Positions 35,314 through 44,638 of a DNA stretch of 64,000 nt are shown here, piece after piece. The DNA is from Vibrio qingdaonensis. Lineage in GTDB: Bacteria > Pseudomonadota > Gammaproteobacteria > Enterobacterales > Vibrionaceae. Made by a program: the position numbers and the translations under genes. The notes under the pieces were generated by a model. It was not told where the DNA came from, made no database searches, and worked only from the letters and a program-made list of their open reading frames with translations. The stretch's first letter is position 1, and each line of letters begins with the position of its first letter. Location of the stretch: NCBI RefSeq assembly GCF_026191675.1, contig NZ_JAKRRY010000015.1, positions 1 through 64,000 of the forward strand, in the 5' to 3' direction.

Positions 35314-37485
35314 TTAATTAACATTGATATTTTGATCTCGTTCGTCATACATATCTGGTGTGGTATGCAAACCGCCCGTATAACCCGCCTTTTCAAGCGT
35401 CTCTCTTACCTGCCTGACCTGGTCTCGGGTAACCGGTATTTCACGTGCTCCCAAGTGTATTCGCACAAAAGAAATCAACTCAGCTAAAGCTGTATCCGAT
35501 AAAACATCATTGAAACTCACCATCGGCATAAAGTTACGTTCTTCATCTAGATAGCTTGGCTGCAGTCCCCTCAACGTTACTGCAATAGTGTTGAAAGGGT
35601 CACTGTGCATGATGATGCCATTGTTTAATAACGTCGGTGCAATAGGGTCACGCCCTTTACCATCTTCACCATGACAGGCACCACAGGTTTGATTGTAGGT
35701 TGCGTAGACTTCATTGGCGTAAGCTGCGTCAGTAAACCCGGTTGGTTCTAGTACAACCGTCTCGTTGTGAATAACGTTATTCGTATCCCCAATTAGTAGA
35801 TAGTAAGACATGGACTCGATGTCTTCTCGAGTCATTCGGCTCAAACTATTCTTAATAACATCCGCCATACCGGCAAAGGCCGAACCTTTGTCTGAATGTC
35901 CTGTGTGTAAAAAATCTGACAGTGACTTTTCGTCCCAACCATCCATATAGAGCTCGTTAGCACTGATATTAGGAGCATTCCAACCATCAATAAGGTTGCC
36001 TTGAAAGATCCTATCCGTGTCCAACGCTTGAGCGATATTTCTCGGTGTATGGCATTCAGAACAGTGCCCGAGCCCTGCGACCCAGTACTTACCTTTCTGC
36101 CATTTTTCGAGATCAGAAATGTTACCTTTCAGTTCACTAGGAGGTTGGTAATCAAGTACGGCGGTATCCATAAACACGAGATTCCACCCCAACAAACCAA
36201 GACGAATATTGGCAGGAAACATCATTTGATTACGATCATTCTGCCTTGAGACTGCGGCGATAGATTGCATGTATTCCCACAACGCGAGCATGTCTTGATC
36301 AGTCATATATTGATAAGACGTGTAAGGCATTGCAGGGTATAGATAGCCATGTAACCCCTTCCCAGCAACTAGGGCGGCTTTGAAGTCTTCATAGTCATAC
36401 AACCCTATCCCTTCTGACGTATGAGGGGTAATGTTGGTTGAATAGATAGTGCCGAATGGCGTAACAAATGGCAGTCCACCAGCAAAAGGTTCTCCCCCTT
36501 CGGCGCTATGGCAAGCCACGCAATCTCCGGCGTAGGCCAAATACTCGCCTTGCTGCACTAACGCAGGATCCAAACTTGCCAATTTCGCATCCTCATCCAA
36601 TCGAGACTTCGTCATATAGGCGCCAATCGCCAAGATTTCGTCTTGAGAAAGCTGCTGACCGAAGGCCGGCATTACGTTATTGAGACCATTTCGAATCGTA
36701 TGTTGAATCTCTTCAATACTACCGCCATGCAACCAGACATGATCAGAAAGGTCTGGCACACCGAGCTGACTATTGGCTACAGAGCCATCGCCATGACAAG
36801 AGGCACAATACTGAGTGAATAGCCCCTTTCCCAACGCGACTTTCACGGCTGGCACATCGGTGTGTCGCTGATTTAATGACGCTAAATAGTAGGAAATTTT
36901 GGCAATATCATCGGGGTTAATCGCATCTACCCATCCCGGCATCGCGCCATTTCTACCCAGAGTAATAGAGTGAATAATTTCCGCATCACTCCCCCCGTAA
37001 AGCCATTCATTATCGATTAAATTAGGAAAATGCTTAGCACCTTGGGCATTATTTCGGTGACAAGCCGCGCAATGAGTTTGAAACAGTCCTCGACCCGAAC
37101 TCACAACGTCAGGATTCATTGCCAAGTTCACTAAGCGTTTATCACTGATGTCCGCCATCTGATTACTCAAGCTCGTGTTCACTTGGCTTAATTTGTCGTC
37201 ACTTTGCTGCCAGTTGATTAACCCTTGCCAGTTACCCAGTCCAGGGTAGAGAACTAAGTAGCCAAGTGAGAGGCTAAAAGCGATAAAATAAGAGACAAAC
37301 AGTAGCTTAGGGGGAGGCGCATCGTTTTCATCGATACCGTCAAAGGAGCCAATTGTGTGATGCTCATCTGCATGGTGATTACTGCGCCAATATTTAATCA
37401 CCACACCTACCATCAGTACAAAGAACACAACGGTTCCTACCACGGCCCATAGATTCCAAAAACCATTCAATTCAATTGAATCCAT
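35314..37485 (-). CDS. ccoP: Pentahaem CcoP fused to a triheme dehydrogenase-type cytochrome c
   Basis: A 723-residue membrane-anchored c-type cytochrome. Residues 1-295 are a normal CcoP: two transmembrane segments, the LGYLVLYPGLGNWQGL signature, and haem motifs CAACH (139-143) and CASCH (227-231). Residues 305-723 match the triheme cytochrome subunit of alcohol/gluconate dehydrogenases (AdhB type): GEYLAYAGDCVACH (haem 322-326), PFGTIYSTNITP, AMPYTSYQYMTD, GHCSECHTPRN (haem 475-479) and CGACHGEDGKGRDPIAPTLL (haem 601-605). CcoP usually has about 300 residues and two haems. The start overlaps the ccoO stop (TAATG) with a GAGGAGG ribosome site. Confidence 0.9.
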   Translation of the reverse strand: MDSIELNGFWNLWAVVGTVVFFVLMVGVVIKYWRSNHHADEHHTIGSFDGIDENDAPPPKLLFVSYFIAFSLSLGYLVLYPGLGNWQGLINWQQSDDKLSQVNTSLSNQMADISDKRLVNLAMNPDVVSSGRGLFQTHCAACHRNNAQGAKHFPNLIDNEWLYGGSDAEIIHSITLGRNGAMPGWVDAINPDDIAKISYYLASLNQRHTDVPAVKVALGKGLFTQYCASCHGDGSVANSQLGVPDLSDHVWLHGGSIEEIQHTIRNGLNNVMPAFGQQLSQDEILAIGAYMTKSRLDEDAKLASLDPALVQQGEYLAYAGDCVACHSAEGGEPFAGGLPFVTPFGTIYSTNITPHTSEGIGLYDYEDFKAALVAGKGLHGYLYPAMPYTSYQYMTDQDMLALWEYMQSIAAVSRQNDRNQMMFPANIRLGLLGWNLVFMDTAVLDYQPPSELKGNISDLEKWQKGKYWVAGLGHCSECHTPRNIAQALDTDRIFQGNLIDGWNAPNISANELYMDGWDEKSLSDFLHTGHSDKGSAFAGMADVIKNSLSRMTREDIESMSYYLLIGDTNNVIHNETVVLEPTGFTDAAYANEVYATYNQTCGACHGEDGKGRDPIAPTLLNNGIIMHSDPFNTIAVTLRGLQPSYLDEERNFMPMVSFNDVLSDTALAELISFVRIHLGAREIPVTRDQVRQVRETLEKAGYTGGLHTTPDMYDERDQNINVN

Positions 37486-38093
37486 TACAGTGCCTCCTCT
37501 GAGGTATCAACACCTAGACTTTGAAGGTATCGAATGAGTGCTTCCCCTTTTGTTTTACCTCGGACCTGTAATCGCGCATCCGCGATGTCTTCAGCTGAGT
37601 ATGGAACACCAAGATCACGAAGCGTCTCCATTTTTCCAGTGATATCATCACCCGACAGTTTTTGCTCAAACAGCCACGGGTAAGACGGCATGATGGACGT
37701 AGGGACAACTTGACGGGGGTTGATAAGGTGGATGGTATGCCATTGGTCTGAATATTTTCTGCCCATATTGGTGAGGTCGGGCCCGGTACGCTTCGACCCC
37801 CACAAATTGGGAAACTCATAAATGTCATCCGATTCTTTGTTCGCGCGACCATTCCGGGCAATCTCAGGATCAAGCGGACGCACCATTTGCGTGTGGCAGA
37901 CGTGACAGCCTTCGCTAATATAAATATCTCGCCCAGCGACTTCTATTGCCGTCAACGGCAGTGCCGCGCTTCCGATCGCAATCTCAGGTCCTCTGACAAT
38001 ATTAGGCACAACCCAAACCAGTAAAGAAAAGGAAGCCACGACCACCGTGCTTACAATCAGTATGCCTACAGATTTAGTGAAATCAGCTGTCAT
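37485..38093 (-). CDS. ccoO: cbb3-type cytochrome c oxidase subunit II (CcoO, monohaem)
   Basis: A 202-residue membrane-anchored monohaem cytochrome. Start ATG 38093 is chosen because AAAGGAGG lies six bases upstream; a longer reading from 38114 would overlap ccoN by 20 bases. One N-terminal transmembrane segment (about 8-30) leads to the haem site GCHVCHTQMVRPLDPEIARN with Cys63, Cys66 and His67. The PNLWGSKRTGPDLTNMGRKY stretch and a Met-rich ligand region match CcoO. It carries electrons from CcoP toward the CcoN catalytic haems. Confidence 0.9.
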   Translation of the reverse strand: MTADFTKSVGILIVSTVVVASFSLLVWVVPNIVRGPEIAIGSAALPLTAIEVAGRDIYISEGCHVCHTQMVRPLDPEIARNGRANKESDDIYEFPNLWGSKRTGPDLTNMGRKYSDQWHTIHLINPRQVVPTSIMPSYPWLFEQKLSGDDITGKMETLRDLGVPYSAEDIADARLQVRGKTKGEALIRYLQSLGVDTSEEAL

Positions 38094-38094
38094 C

Positions 38095-39504
38095 TCAAGC
38101 CTCCTTTGCAACAACAGTGGCCGGCGAGCGAACCGTTTTGAATAAATTGAATGCCATCAGAAATAAGCCAAGTACAAATAATGCGCCACCGAAGAAACGT
38201 AAAAACAGCCAAGGTGCCTTATAATCCATTGCTTCAACAAAGCTATATAACAGTGACCCGTTATCGCTTTGCGCCAACCACATATACCCTTCACCGATGC
38301 CAGCGACCCAAAGGGCGATGGCATAAATCGCCACACCAGCATGGGCCAACCAGAAGTGCCATTTTATTAGCCTATTTGACCACAGCGTTTCTTTACCCCA
38401 CAGCCTCGGAATGAAGTAGTAAAACACCGCAATGCCCGACATCCCCACCCAACCTAGCGCCCCGGAATGCACGTGACCAATGACCCATTCCGTATTGTGC
38501 GCCACCATATTGAACCAACGAATCGCAAGCAGAGGCCCTTCAAACGTCGCAAGACAGTAATAGAGAATGGCTGAAAAGAAGAACAGCATGATGTAGTCTG
38601 ATTTCAATTTTTTCTTATTTTGCAGTAACGTCATCGCACTATTGAAAGCGCCCCCCCATGACGGTAGCCAAAGGATAAGAGACATGACTATGCCGATGTT
38701 TTGTACCCAGACCGGCACCGAAGAGTAAATAAGATGGTGCGTCCCCGCCCAAGTGTAAAATCCCACCAACCCCCAAAAGTGGATCACCGACAGTCGATAG
38801 GAATAAATGGGTCTTTCCGACACTTTAGGTATGAAGTAATAATTCATGCCTATGACACCTGCCGTTAGGAGAAAACCAACCGCATTATGACCCCACCACC
38901 ACTGTACGATGGCATCTTGAGCGCCAGCAAACACCGAATAGGACTTCATAAACGAGGCTGGCATGGCTAAGTTATTCACCACAAAAATCATCGCAACAAC
39001 AATGATAAATGCCGCAAAAAACCAGTTGGCCACAAAGATATGCTGCACTTTTCGTTGACCGATGGTACCGAAAAACAGTACGGCATAGAGCACCCAAACC
39101 AATACAATGAGTAAATCAATCGGCCATTCAAGTTCAGCGTACTCTTTTGATGTGGTATAGCCCATTGGCAGTGTTAACACCGCCAGTAGTAACACTAATT
39201 GCCACCCCCAAAAAACCATCCAAGCTAGGCTTTTGTTATAAAGGTTGCATTGACCAGTGCGTTGCGCGATGTAGAGTGATGTCCCCATCAAAATATTCAC
39301 GACAAACCCATAGATAACGCCCGACGTATGCAAAGGACGCAATCGACCGAACTGTATGTATTGTGAGTCAAAATTCAACACTGGCCAATATAACTGCGCC
39401 GCCAAAACCACCCCAATAATCATCCCTAAAATGGCCCATATTAGCGAAGCGACAATGAAGTATTTAACGACGTTAATATTGAATTGCGCGGACGTATCTT
39501 CCAT
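38095..39504 (-). CDS. ccoN: cbb3-type cytochrome c oxidase catalytic subunit (CcoN)
   Basis: A 469-residue haem-copper oxidase with about twelve transmembrane segments that reduces oxygen with proton pumping. The start at 39504 has an AGGGGGCG ribosome site; the upstream extension to 39648 overlaps the cytochrome gene and lacks family residues. Key residues are kept: the low-spin haem His59 in RPLHTSG, CuB ligands in WWWGHNAVG and THH (WAGTHHL), the family Tyr before them, the TFEGPLLA Glu, and GHVHSGALGW for both haems. WAGTHHLIYS differs from the common WAGPHHLHYT (Pro to Thr, His to Ile). Confidence 0.9.
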   Translation of the reverse strand: MEDTSAQFNINVVKYFIVASLIWAILGMIIGVVLAAQLYWPVLNFDSQYIQFGRLRPLHTSGVIYGFVVNILMGTSLYIAQRTGQCNLYNKSLAWMVFWGWQLVLLLAVLTLPMGYTTSKEYAELEWPIDLLIVLVWVLYAVLFFGTIGQRKVQHIFVANWFFAAFIIVVAMIFVVNNLAMPASFMKSYSVFAGAQDAIVQWWWGHNAVGFLLTAGVIGMNYYFIPKVSERPIYSYRLSVIHFWGLVGFYTWAGTHHLIYSSVPVWVQNIGIVMSLILWLPSWGGAFNSAMTLLQNKKKLKSDYIMLFFFSAILYYCLATFEGPLLAIRWFNMVAHNTEWVIGHVHSGALGWVGMSGIAVFYYFIPRLWGKETLWSNRLIKWHFWLAHAGVAIYAIALWVAGIGEGYMWLAQSDNGSLLYSFVEAMDYKAPWLFLRFFGGALFVLGLFLMAFNLFKTVRSPATVVAKEA

Positions 39505-39514
39505 GTGACGCCCC

Positions 39515-39955
39515 CTAATCAGATGTGCCAGAAACAGGCAGATTTTCATCGCTATTTGAATGACTCGCCTTATCTGTACTCTCACTGATGGAACCAAGCA
39601 TTGAGTAGTAGTAAGCAATGTCCGACATGTCTTTGTCTGATAATGCATCGGCCTGTTGCTGCATTAACACAGCCAGTCCAGCGGAGCGTTCTCTCGACTG
39701 ATAGCTCTTAAGTGAAGTGATGAGATAAGCCATCTTCTGCCCTCTCAAATTGGGATAGGATTCAATACTGGATATACCATTCACACCATGACACGCCATA
39801 CAGACTTTGGCTTTCTGCTCTCCAAGAGTAAATTTTTCATCCGCACTTGAGAGGCTCGGCGCACCAAAGAGTAATACACACAACACAATGAGCAACAGCT
39901 TGTCGCCCATTCTGTTTGCAACCCAATTTTTTCCCATCACACACTTTCTTCCCAT
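39515..39955 (-). CDS. Monohaem c-type cytochrome (c553/c5-like), first gene of the oxidase operon
   Basis: A 146-residue periplasmic cytochrome with a signal sequence (LLLIVLCVLLFGAPSLSSA, cleavage near residue 38) and one haem site, VCMACHG, followed by a short helical domain with a possible Met ligand. ATG 39955 is chosen because AAGGA lies eight bases upstream; this gives a long basic N-region, and ATG 39910 is an alternative. It precedes ccoN by 10 bases and is probably an electron donor to the CcoO/CcoP pair. Confidence 0.8.
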   Translation of the reverse strand: MGRKCVMGKNWVANRMGDKLLLIVLCVLLFGAPSLSSADEKFTLGEQKAKVCMACHGVNGISSIESYPNLRGQKMAYLITSLKSYQSRERSAGLAVLMQQQADALSDKDMSDIAYYYSMLGSISESTDKASHSNSDENLPVSGTSD

Positions 39956-40302
39956 GACACAAATCCTTGATAGGTACGTTTTTTGATAGAAACGCTGTGT
40001 TGCTGAAGCTACTACGAAGAAATCTGCTTCAATCTATTTACCGACATCCTCTGGTTTCAGCGCAAAAAGCAACCCGACATTAGCATGAAGACGTAACCGC
40101 TTAATCCGTCTTACAAGCCTGTTGTACGCACCAAAACACGTGGATGGACAAAAAGTAACTGTGACTAAAACCATAGGAGGGGGAGTGAGGTTTAGCAAAT
40201 GAACTGCGAATTTCGGCTAAGATGCTCATCATGACGCAAAAATCCCAGCTTATTTTTCAACTTAACATGCCATTTTGCCGCTAAGTAAGGTATAACGATG
40301 CG
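39956..40302. other. Divergent region between the oxidase operon and the RIO gene
   Basis: About 345 bases with the promoters of both units. I looked for an FNR/ANR site (TTGAT-N4-ATCAA) and found only TTGATA half-sites near 39970 and 39982, so anaerobic control is not supported. Nothing else is recognised. Confidence 0.4.
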
Positions 40303-41190
40303 ATGAAAATACCTAAACGAATACAGCCCTTGGTTGACGACGGTCTCGTCGACGAGGTGACAAGCCAACTTATGAGTGGCAAAGAAGCGTCCGTGTACAT
40401 TGTACGCTGTGGCGAAACCATCCGTTGTGCGAAAGTGTACAAGGAAGCAAGTCAGCGCAGCTTTAAAAAAGCGTCTGCTTATCGTGAAGGCCGTAAGGTG
40501 CGTAATAGCCGCCGCGCGCGCGCGATGGAAAAAGGATCTGGCTTTGGTCGTGAACAGCAAGAGAAAGTTTGGCAAAATGCGGAAGTCGATGCGTTATACA
40601 AATTAGCCGAAGCTGGTGTTCGAGTCCCTTCTCCCTATGGTTGCTTTGATGGGGTTCTGCTGATGGAGCTGATCACCGATGACGAAGGCTATGTTGCCCC
40701 TCGACTCAACGACGTGACCATGTCCGCCGAGCAAGCCGTTGAGGATCACGATGTAATGATGGGTTATATCGTCAAAATGCTTTGTGTTGGGCTTATTCAT
40801 GGTGATTTGTCTGAATTTAATGTGTTAGTGGATGAATATGGTCCGGTTATTATCGACTTACCACAAGCAGTAGACGCCTCTGCTAACAACAATGCTGAAT
40901 GGATGTTAACGCGTGATGTCAACAATATCCGTGATTATTACAGCCAATTCGCACCAGAATTGTCCAAGACAGAGTATGCCAAAGAAATGTGGGCGTTGTA
41001 CGAAAAAGGCGAACTTACACCGGAAATTGAACTCACCGGTAAAGTGCAAGAGAATACCGTTGAAGCGGATTTGGCAGCCATCATGCAAGAAATCGACGCC
41101 GCACGTAACGAAGAACGCTTCCGTCAAGAACGATTGAAAGAAGCAAAAGACGGCGTTGATGAAAGTAAATTTAACTGGAGTGAGAATTAA
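40303..41190 (+). CDS. RIO-family atypical serine protein kinase
   Basis: A 295-residue RIO-type kinase, probably cytoplasmic. Family features: nucleotide loop SGKEASVYIVRC (about 25-36), Lys44 in IRCAKVYK, catalytic loop LIHGDLSEFNVLV with Asp168 and Asn173, and metal-binding Asp185 in IIDLPQAVD. A basic region (60-75, KVRNSRRARAM) resembles the rRNA-contacting segment of archaeal and eukaryotic RIO1. In bacteria this family is scattered and its role is unclear; ribosome-related signalling is a guess. It has its own terminator. Confidence 0.85.
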   Translation: MKIPKRIQPLVDDGLVDEVTSQLMSGKEASVYIVRCGETIRCAKVYKEASQRSFKKASAYREGRKVRNSRRARAMEKGSGFGREQQEKVWQNAEVDALYKLAEAGVRVPSPYGCFDGVLLMELITDDEGYVAPRLNDVTMSAEQAVEDHDVMMGYIVKMLCVGLIHGDLSEFNVLVDEYGPVIIDLPQAVDASANNNAEWMLTRDVNNIRDYYSQFAPELSKTEYAKEMWALYEKGELTPEIELTGKVQENTVEADLAAIMQEIDAARNEERFRQERLKEAKDGVDESKFNWSEN

Positions 41191-41236
41191 CATCCACAAT
41201 ATAGCGATGTTATCCAATCTAGTCTGAACTCATATA

Positions 41237-41270
41237 AATAATGGTAGGCGCTTCCACGTCTACCATTATT
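41237..41270 (+). terminator. Terminator after the RIO kinase
   Basis: AATAATGGTAG (41237-41247) pairs exactly with CTACCATTATT (41260-41270), with a 12-base loop; a T tract is short but present. Confidence 0.75.
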
Positions 41271-41319
41271 GAAATACCGCTACACTAACTCACTACACCA
41301 TCTCACTACACCATCCTCA

Positions 41320-42084
41320 CTATTTTTTCTCATCAAACGTAATAGAGTATTCCCCTAGACCTTCATATTGAATCAATGTCGGCTGGTCAAAATCCACTTC
41401 AACAACCCCGCAATACGATCCAGTAATAATCGCCTCACCTGCTGCAAACTCCATCCCGCGACGCGTCATGGTATTGATCAACCAGTAGATAGGGTTTTGC
41501 GGTAACGAGTTAGGGTGCTTGCCTGAAAAGGCTTGAACCTGCTCTTCTTGAGTTATAGAGATGTCCACCTTCGCCGCCAAAAATGCTTTATCTCGCTCAA
41601 TTTCTGGGCCGATAAACAAACCTTGGTTGACTAAACAATCCGCTAATACTTCATAAAATTCAGCGCCACTGTCCTCTGCAAAGCGAGCTTGAATCAACTC
41701 TAAAGCCATATGGCAAGAACCAATCGCATCATTAATTTGCGCTTCAGAGTACCCTGCAGGGTTAGCAGGTAATGACTTAGCTAAAACAAAGGCAATTTCG
41801 GGCTCGACCCGTGCCTGGCTATTATCAGCAAAAAGTTCGCACCGTTCGCCTCGCTGTATACTATTAGCAAAAATTGGCGCTACTATAAATTTGTCTTCAG
41901 ATAACGGAAGTAAACACTTCCACCCGCCCACTTTATCGCTATGCAGCGCAATCATTGCAGACTGAATTTCCAGAGCCTCTTCAAGCGTGTTTGGACGCAA
42001 CAACTCACTCATTCGTGGTGCTTTCATGCCAGCAACTCGGTGACTTAACAACTCACGAGCGGCCTGATTACTATTACTGTTCAT
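41320..42084 (-). CDS. MhpD-family 2-keto-4-pentenoate hydratase-like protein
   Basis: A 254-residue member of the fumarylacetoacetate hydrolase fold. The catalytic patch VEPEIAFVLAKSL (residues 92-104) provides the metal-binding Glu residues, and EAIITGSYCGVVEVD is the C-terminal family motif. Related enzymes hydrate 2-hydroxypentadienoate or decarboxylate 4-oxalocrotonate in meta-cleavage pathways. No other pathway genes are nearby, so the physiological substrate is open. It is likely transcribed alone. Confidence 0.75.
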   Translation of the reverse strand: MNSNSNQAARELLSHRVAGMKAPRMSELLRPNTLEEALEIQSAMIALHSDKVGGWKCLLPLSEDKFIVAPIFANSIQRGERCELFADNSQARVEPEIAFVLAKSLPANPAGYSEAQINDAIGSCHMALELIQARFAEDSGAEFYEVLADCLVNQGLFIGPEIERDKAFLAAKVDISITQEEQVQAFSGKHPNSLPQNPIYWLINTMTRRGMEFAAGEAIITGSYCGVVEVDFDQPTLIQYEGLGEYSITFDEKK

Positions 42085-42245
42085 TGTGTACTACCTAAGA
42101 TCAATTTTTTTGATTGTATCCAAATCTCAACACAATGAATATAAGGTAAATCATAGATATATCTATGTGTTAATAGGAAATTATCATTGGGCGAGATAGC
42201 CATTATGAACAGCAGAAGCAGGACATTTAATGACGAAAAATAAGG

Positions 42246-42273
42246 TAAAAAAAAACCGCGCTTAATAGCGCGG
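42246..42273 (-). terminator. Rho-independent terminator of glcB
   Basis: Perfect 7-bp stem CCGCGCT (42256-42262) and AGCGCGG (42267-42273), loop TAAT. On the minus strand it is followed by a run of nine T, so it ends the glcB transcript. Confidence 0.9.
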
Positions 42274-42335
42274 AAACTTGGGCAGTTTACAGGGTAAACG
42301 TTTTACTATCTGGACGGCTTCTATCGTGAAGCTCT

Positions 42336-44519
42336 TTATTGTTGAGCTTTTAGTTTCAAGCGCATTGCATGCAGTACAGGCTCTGTGTACCCACTTGGCT
42401 GCGCACAACCTTCAAACACCAACTGACACGCCGCGGAAAAAGCAATGCTCTCTTTATAGTCCGGAGCCATATTTTGATAACTTGGATCATCGGCATTTTG
42501 TTCATCGACCACTGCCGCCATACGTTGCATGGTTTCCATTACTTGCGCTTTTCCACAAATGCCATGGCGTAACCAGTTAGCAATATGCTGGCTAGAAATT
42601 CTCAGTGTTGCGCGATCTTCCATCAAACCAACATTGTTAATATCCGGTACCTTTGAACACCCCACGCCTTGGTCAATCCAACGCACTACATAGCCAAGAA
42701 TCCCCTGCGTATTGTTGTCCAATTCATTCTGAATATCTTTTGCTGTTAACTTTTGCTTACCTAACAGTGGAATAGTCAAAATATCATCGACGTTTGCTCG
42801 AACACGTTCACGGAGCTCTTTCTGACGACTCGGTACACTTACTTTATGATAGTGAAGGGCGTGTAACGTCGCTGCTGTAGGCGATGGCACCCACGCCGTA
42901 TTGGCTCCTGCTTGCGGATGACCAATTTTCGCATCCATCATTTTTGCCATGTTATCTGGCTCAGGCCACATGCCCTTACCAATCTGAGCTTTGCCTTGCA
43001 ACCCACACGCTAAGCCTAAATCCACGTTTTGATCTTCATAGGCTCCGATCCATGTCATTGACTTCAGTTGCACCTTCGGCGCAAATGGACCGGCTTCCAT
43101 ACTGGTATGAATCTCATCGCCTGTACGATCTAAAAAGCCAGTGTTGATAAAGACCACACGCTCTTTTGCTGCTCGAATACACTCTTTAAGGTTGACTGAA
43201 GTTCGACGCTCTTCGTCCATAATGCCCACTTTAATGGTATTACGTTCAAGACCTAGAGCCTCTTCAATGCGACCAAATAATTCATTGGTAAAGGCCACTT
43301 CTTCAGGACCATGCATCTTAGGTTTTACAATATTAATACTGTTCGCCGTCGAATTTTGATACGCGCTGTTGCCTCTAAGATCGTGCATCGCGATAAGCGA
43401 CGTAATCATGCCATCCATAATACCCTCAGGCACTTCATTCCCATCAGCATCAATGATCGCAGGGTTAGTCATTAGATGGCCAACATTACGGATAAACAGC
43501 ATACTGCGACCTTTTAGCGAAATTTCTCCGCCCGTCACACTGGTATAATGACGGTCCGCATTAAGTCGTCGTACCATGGTTTTACCGTTTTTCTCAAGCG
43601 ACTCTTGCAAATCACCCTTCATTAAACCGAGCCAGTTTTGGTACGCGAGCGCTTTATCTTCACCATCGACGGCAGCAACGGAATCTTCACAGTCCATAAT
43701 CGTGGTTAACGCCGCTTCCACAACCACATCCTTAATTCCCGCCGCGTCCACACTGCCAATTGGGGCGCTTGGATCAATCTGAATTTCAATATGCAGGTTA
43801 TTATGCTTAAGAAGAATGCAAGAAGGCGCGGTTGCCTCACCTTGGTATCCGATAAATTGGGTGCCGTCCATTAACGTCACTTCCTCACCGTTCCCCAGCG
43901 TCGCCGTTAAAGTATTACCAATGCTCACGTCTGAAATACTGTATTGCGTGACATCTTTATGTGAAACGCCGTTTAGTGGCGCGGCTTCATCCAAAAATTC
44001 TCGTGCATAGGCGACAACTTTGGCGCCACGGACTGGGTTAAAGCTACCGCCTTTCTCTGCGCCATTATCTTCGCTGATAACATCCGTGCCATACAGAGCA
44101 TCATACAAACTCCCCCAACGAGCATTGGCAGCATTCAGAGCGAATCGAGCATTCATTATCGGTACCACCAGCTGCGGCCCCGCTTGAGTGGCAATTTCAG
44201 GCTCCACATTCGCGGTTTCGACTTGGAAGTCTTCGCCTTCCGCAACCAGATAACCAATCTGTTGCAAAAACGCTTTATATTCTGCCGCATCAAGGGCATG
44301 CCCTGCACGTTCTTGATGCCACACATCTATCTGATGCTGAAGATCATCACGCTTAATGAGTAACGCCCTATTCTTTGGGGCCAAATCATTAAGAATCGTT
44401 TCAAACGACTGCCAAAATTCATCAGCATTAATCCCTGTTCCAGGGATAGCTTGTTCATTTACTAACGCGTAAAGGGAGCTATCAATGCTCAAGCTTCCCT
44501 GTTGAATACGATTGCTCAT
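42336..44519 (-). CDS. glcB: Malate synthase G
   Basis: A 727-residue malate synthase of the long, monomeric G type, which joins glyoxylate and acetyl-CoA to malate. Recognisable pieces are [39 protein letters not shown] and [18 protein letters not shown], the last with the conserved catalytic Asp-Arg-Glu region. Malate synthase A would be about 530 residues. It has its own terminator. A GTGAACATTCAC palindrome lies in the promoter at 44603-44614. With aceA it completes the glyoxylate bypass on this segment. Confidence 0.95.
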   Translation of the reverse strand: MSNRIQQGSLSIDSSLYALVNEQAIPGTGINADEFWQSFETILNDLAPKNRALLIKRDDLQHQIDVWHQERAGHALDAAEYKAFLQQIGYLVAEGEDFQVETANVEPEIATQAGPQLVVPIMNARFALNAANARWGSLYDALYGTDVISEDNGAEKGGSFNPVRGAKVVAYAREFLDEAAPLNGVSHKDVTQYSISDVSIGNTLTATLGNGEEVTLMDGTQFIGYQGEATAPSCILLKHNNLHIEIQIDPSAPIGSVDAAGIKDVVVEAALTTIMDCEDSVAAVDGEDKALAYQNWLGLMKGDLQESLEKNGKTMVRRLNADRHYTSVTGGEISLKGRSMLFIRNVGHLMTNPAIIDADGNEVPEGIMDGMITSLIAMHDLRGNSAYQNSTANSINIVKPKMHGPEEVAFTNELFGRIEEALGLERNTIKVGIMDEERRTSVNLKECIRAAKERVVFINTGFLDRTGDEIHTSMEAGPFAPKVQLKSMTWIGAYEDQNVDLGLACGLQGKAQIGKGMWPEPDNMAKMMDAKIGHPQAGANTAWVPSPTAATLHALHYHKVSVPSRQKELRERVRANVDDILTIPLLGKQKLTAKDIQNELDNNTQGILGYVVRWIDQGVGCSKVPDINNVGLMEDRATLRISSQHIANWLRHGICGKAQVMETMQRMAAVVDEQNADDPSYQNMAPDYKESIAFSAACQLVFEGCAQPSGYTEPVLHAMRLKLKAQQ

Positions 44520-44602
44520 AGGATCTCTCTCGAATTTACCGATTACGTATAAAGAAAACTCTACGTAATGGATGATAATTTAGCTAATTTATGCCACTTA
44601 TA

Positions 44603-44614
44603 GTGAACATTCAC
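44603..44614. promoter_or_regulatory. Palindrome in the glcB promoter
   Basis: GTGAA-CA-TTCAC is a perfect 12-base inverted repeat about 85 bases before the glcB start codon. The half-site spacing is too short for CRP, so a LysR or GntR-type regulator is more likely. Confidence 0.35.
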
Positions 44615-44638
44615 ATAATAAATACCCAATTAAGGGGA

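Noticed and set aside
39956-40010. FNR/ANR site in front of the cbb3 operon
   Set aside because: Only TTGATA half-sites are present; the full TTGAT-N4-ATCAA palindrome is not found.
44603-44614. CRP site in the glcB promoter
   Set aside because: Half-site spacing of four bases instead of six, so CRP binding is unlikely; kept only as a generic palindrome.
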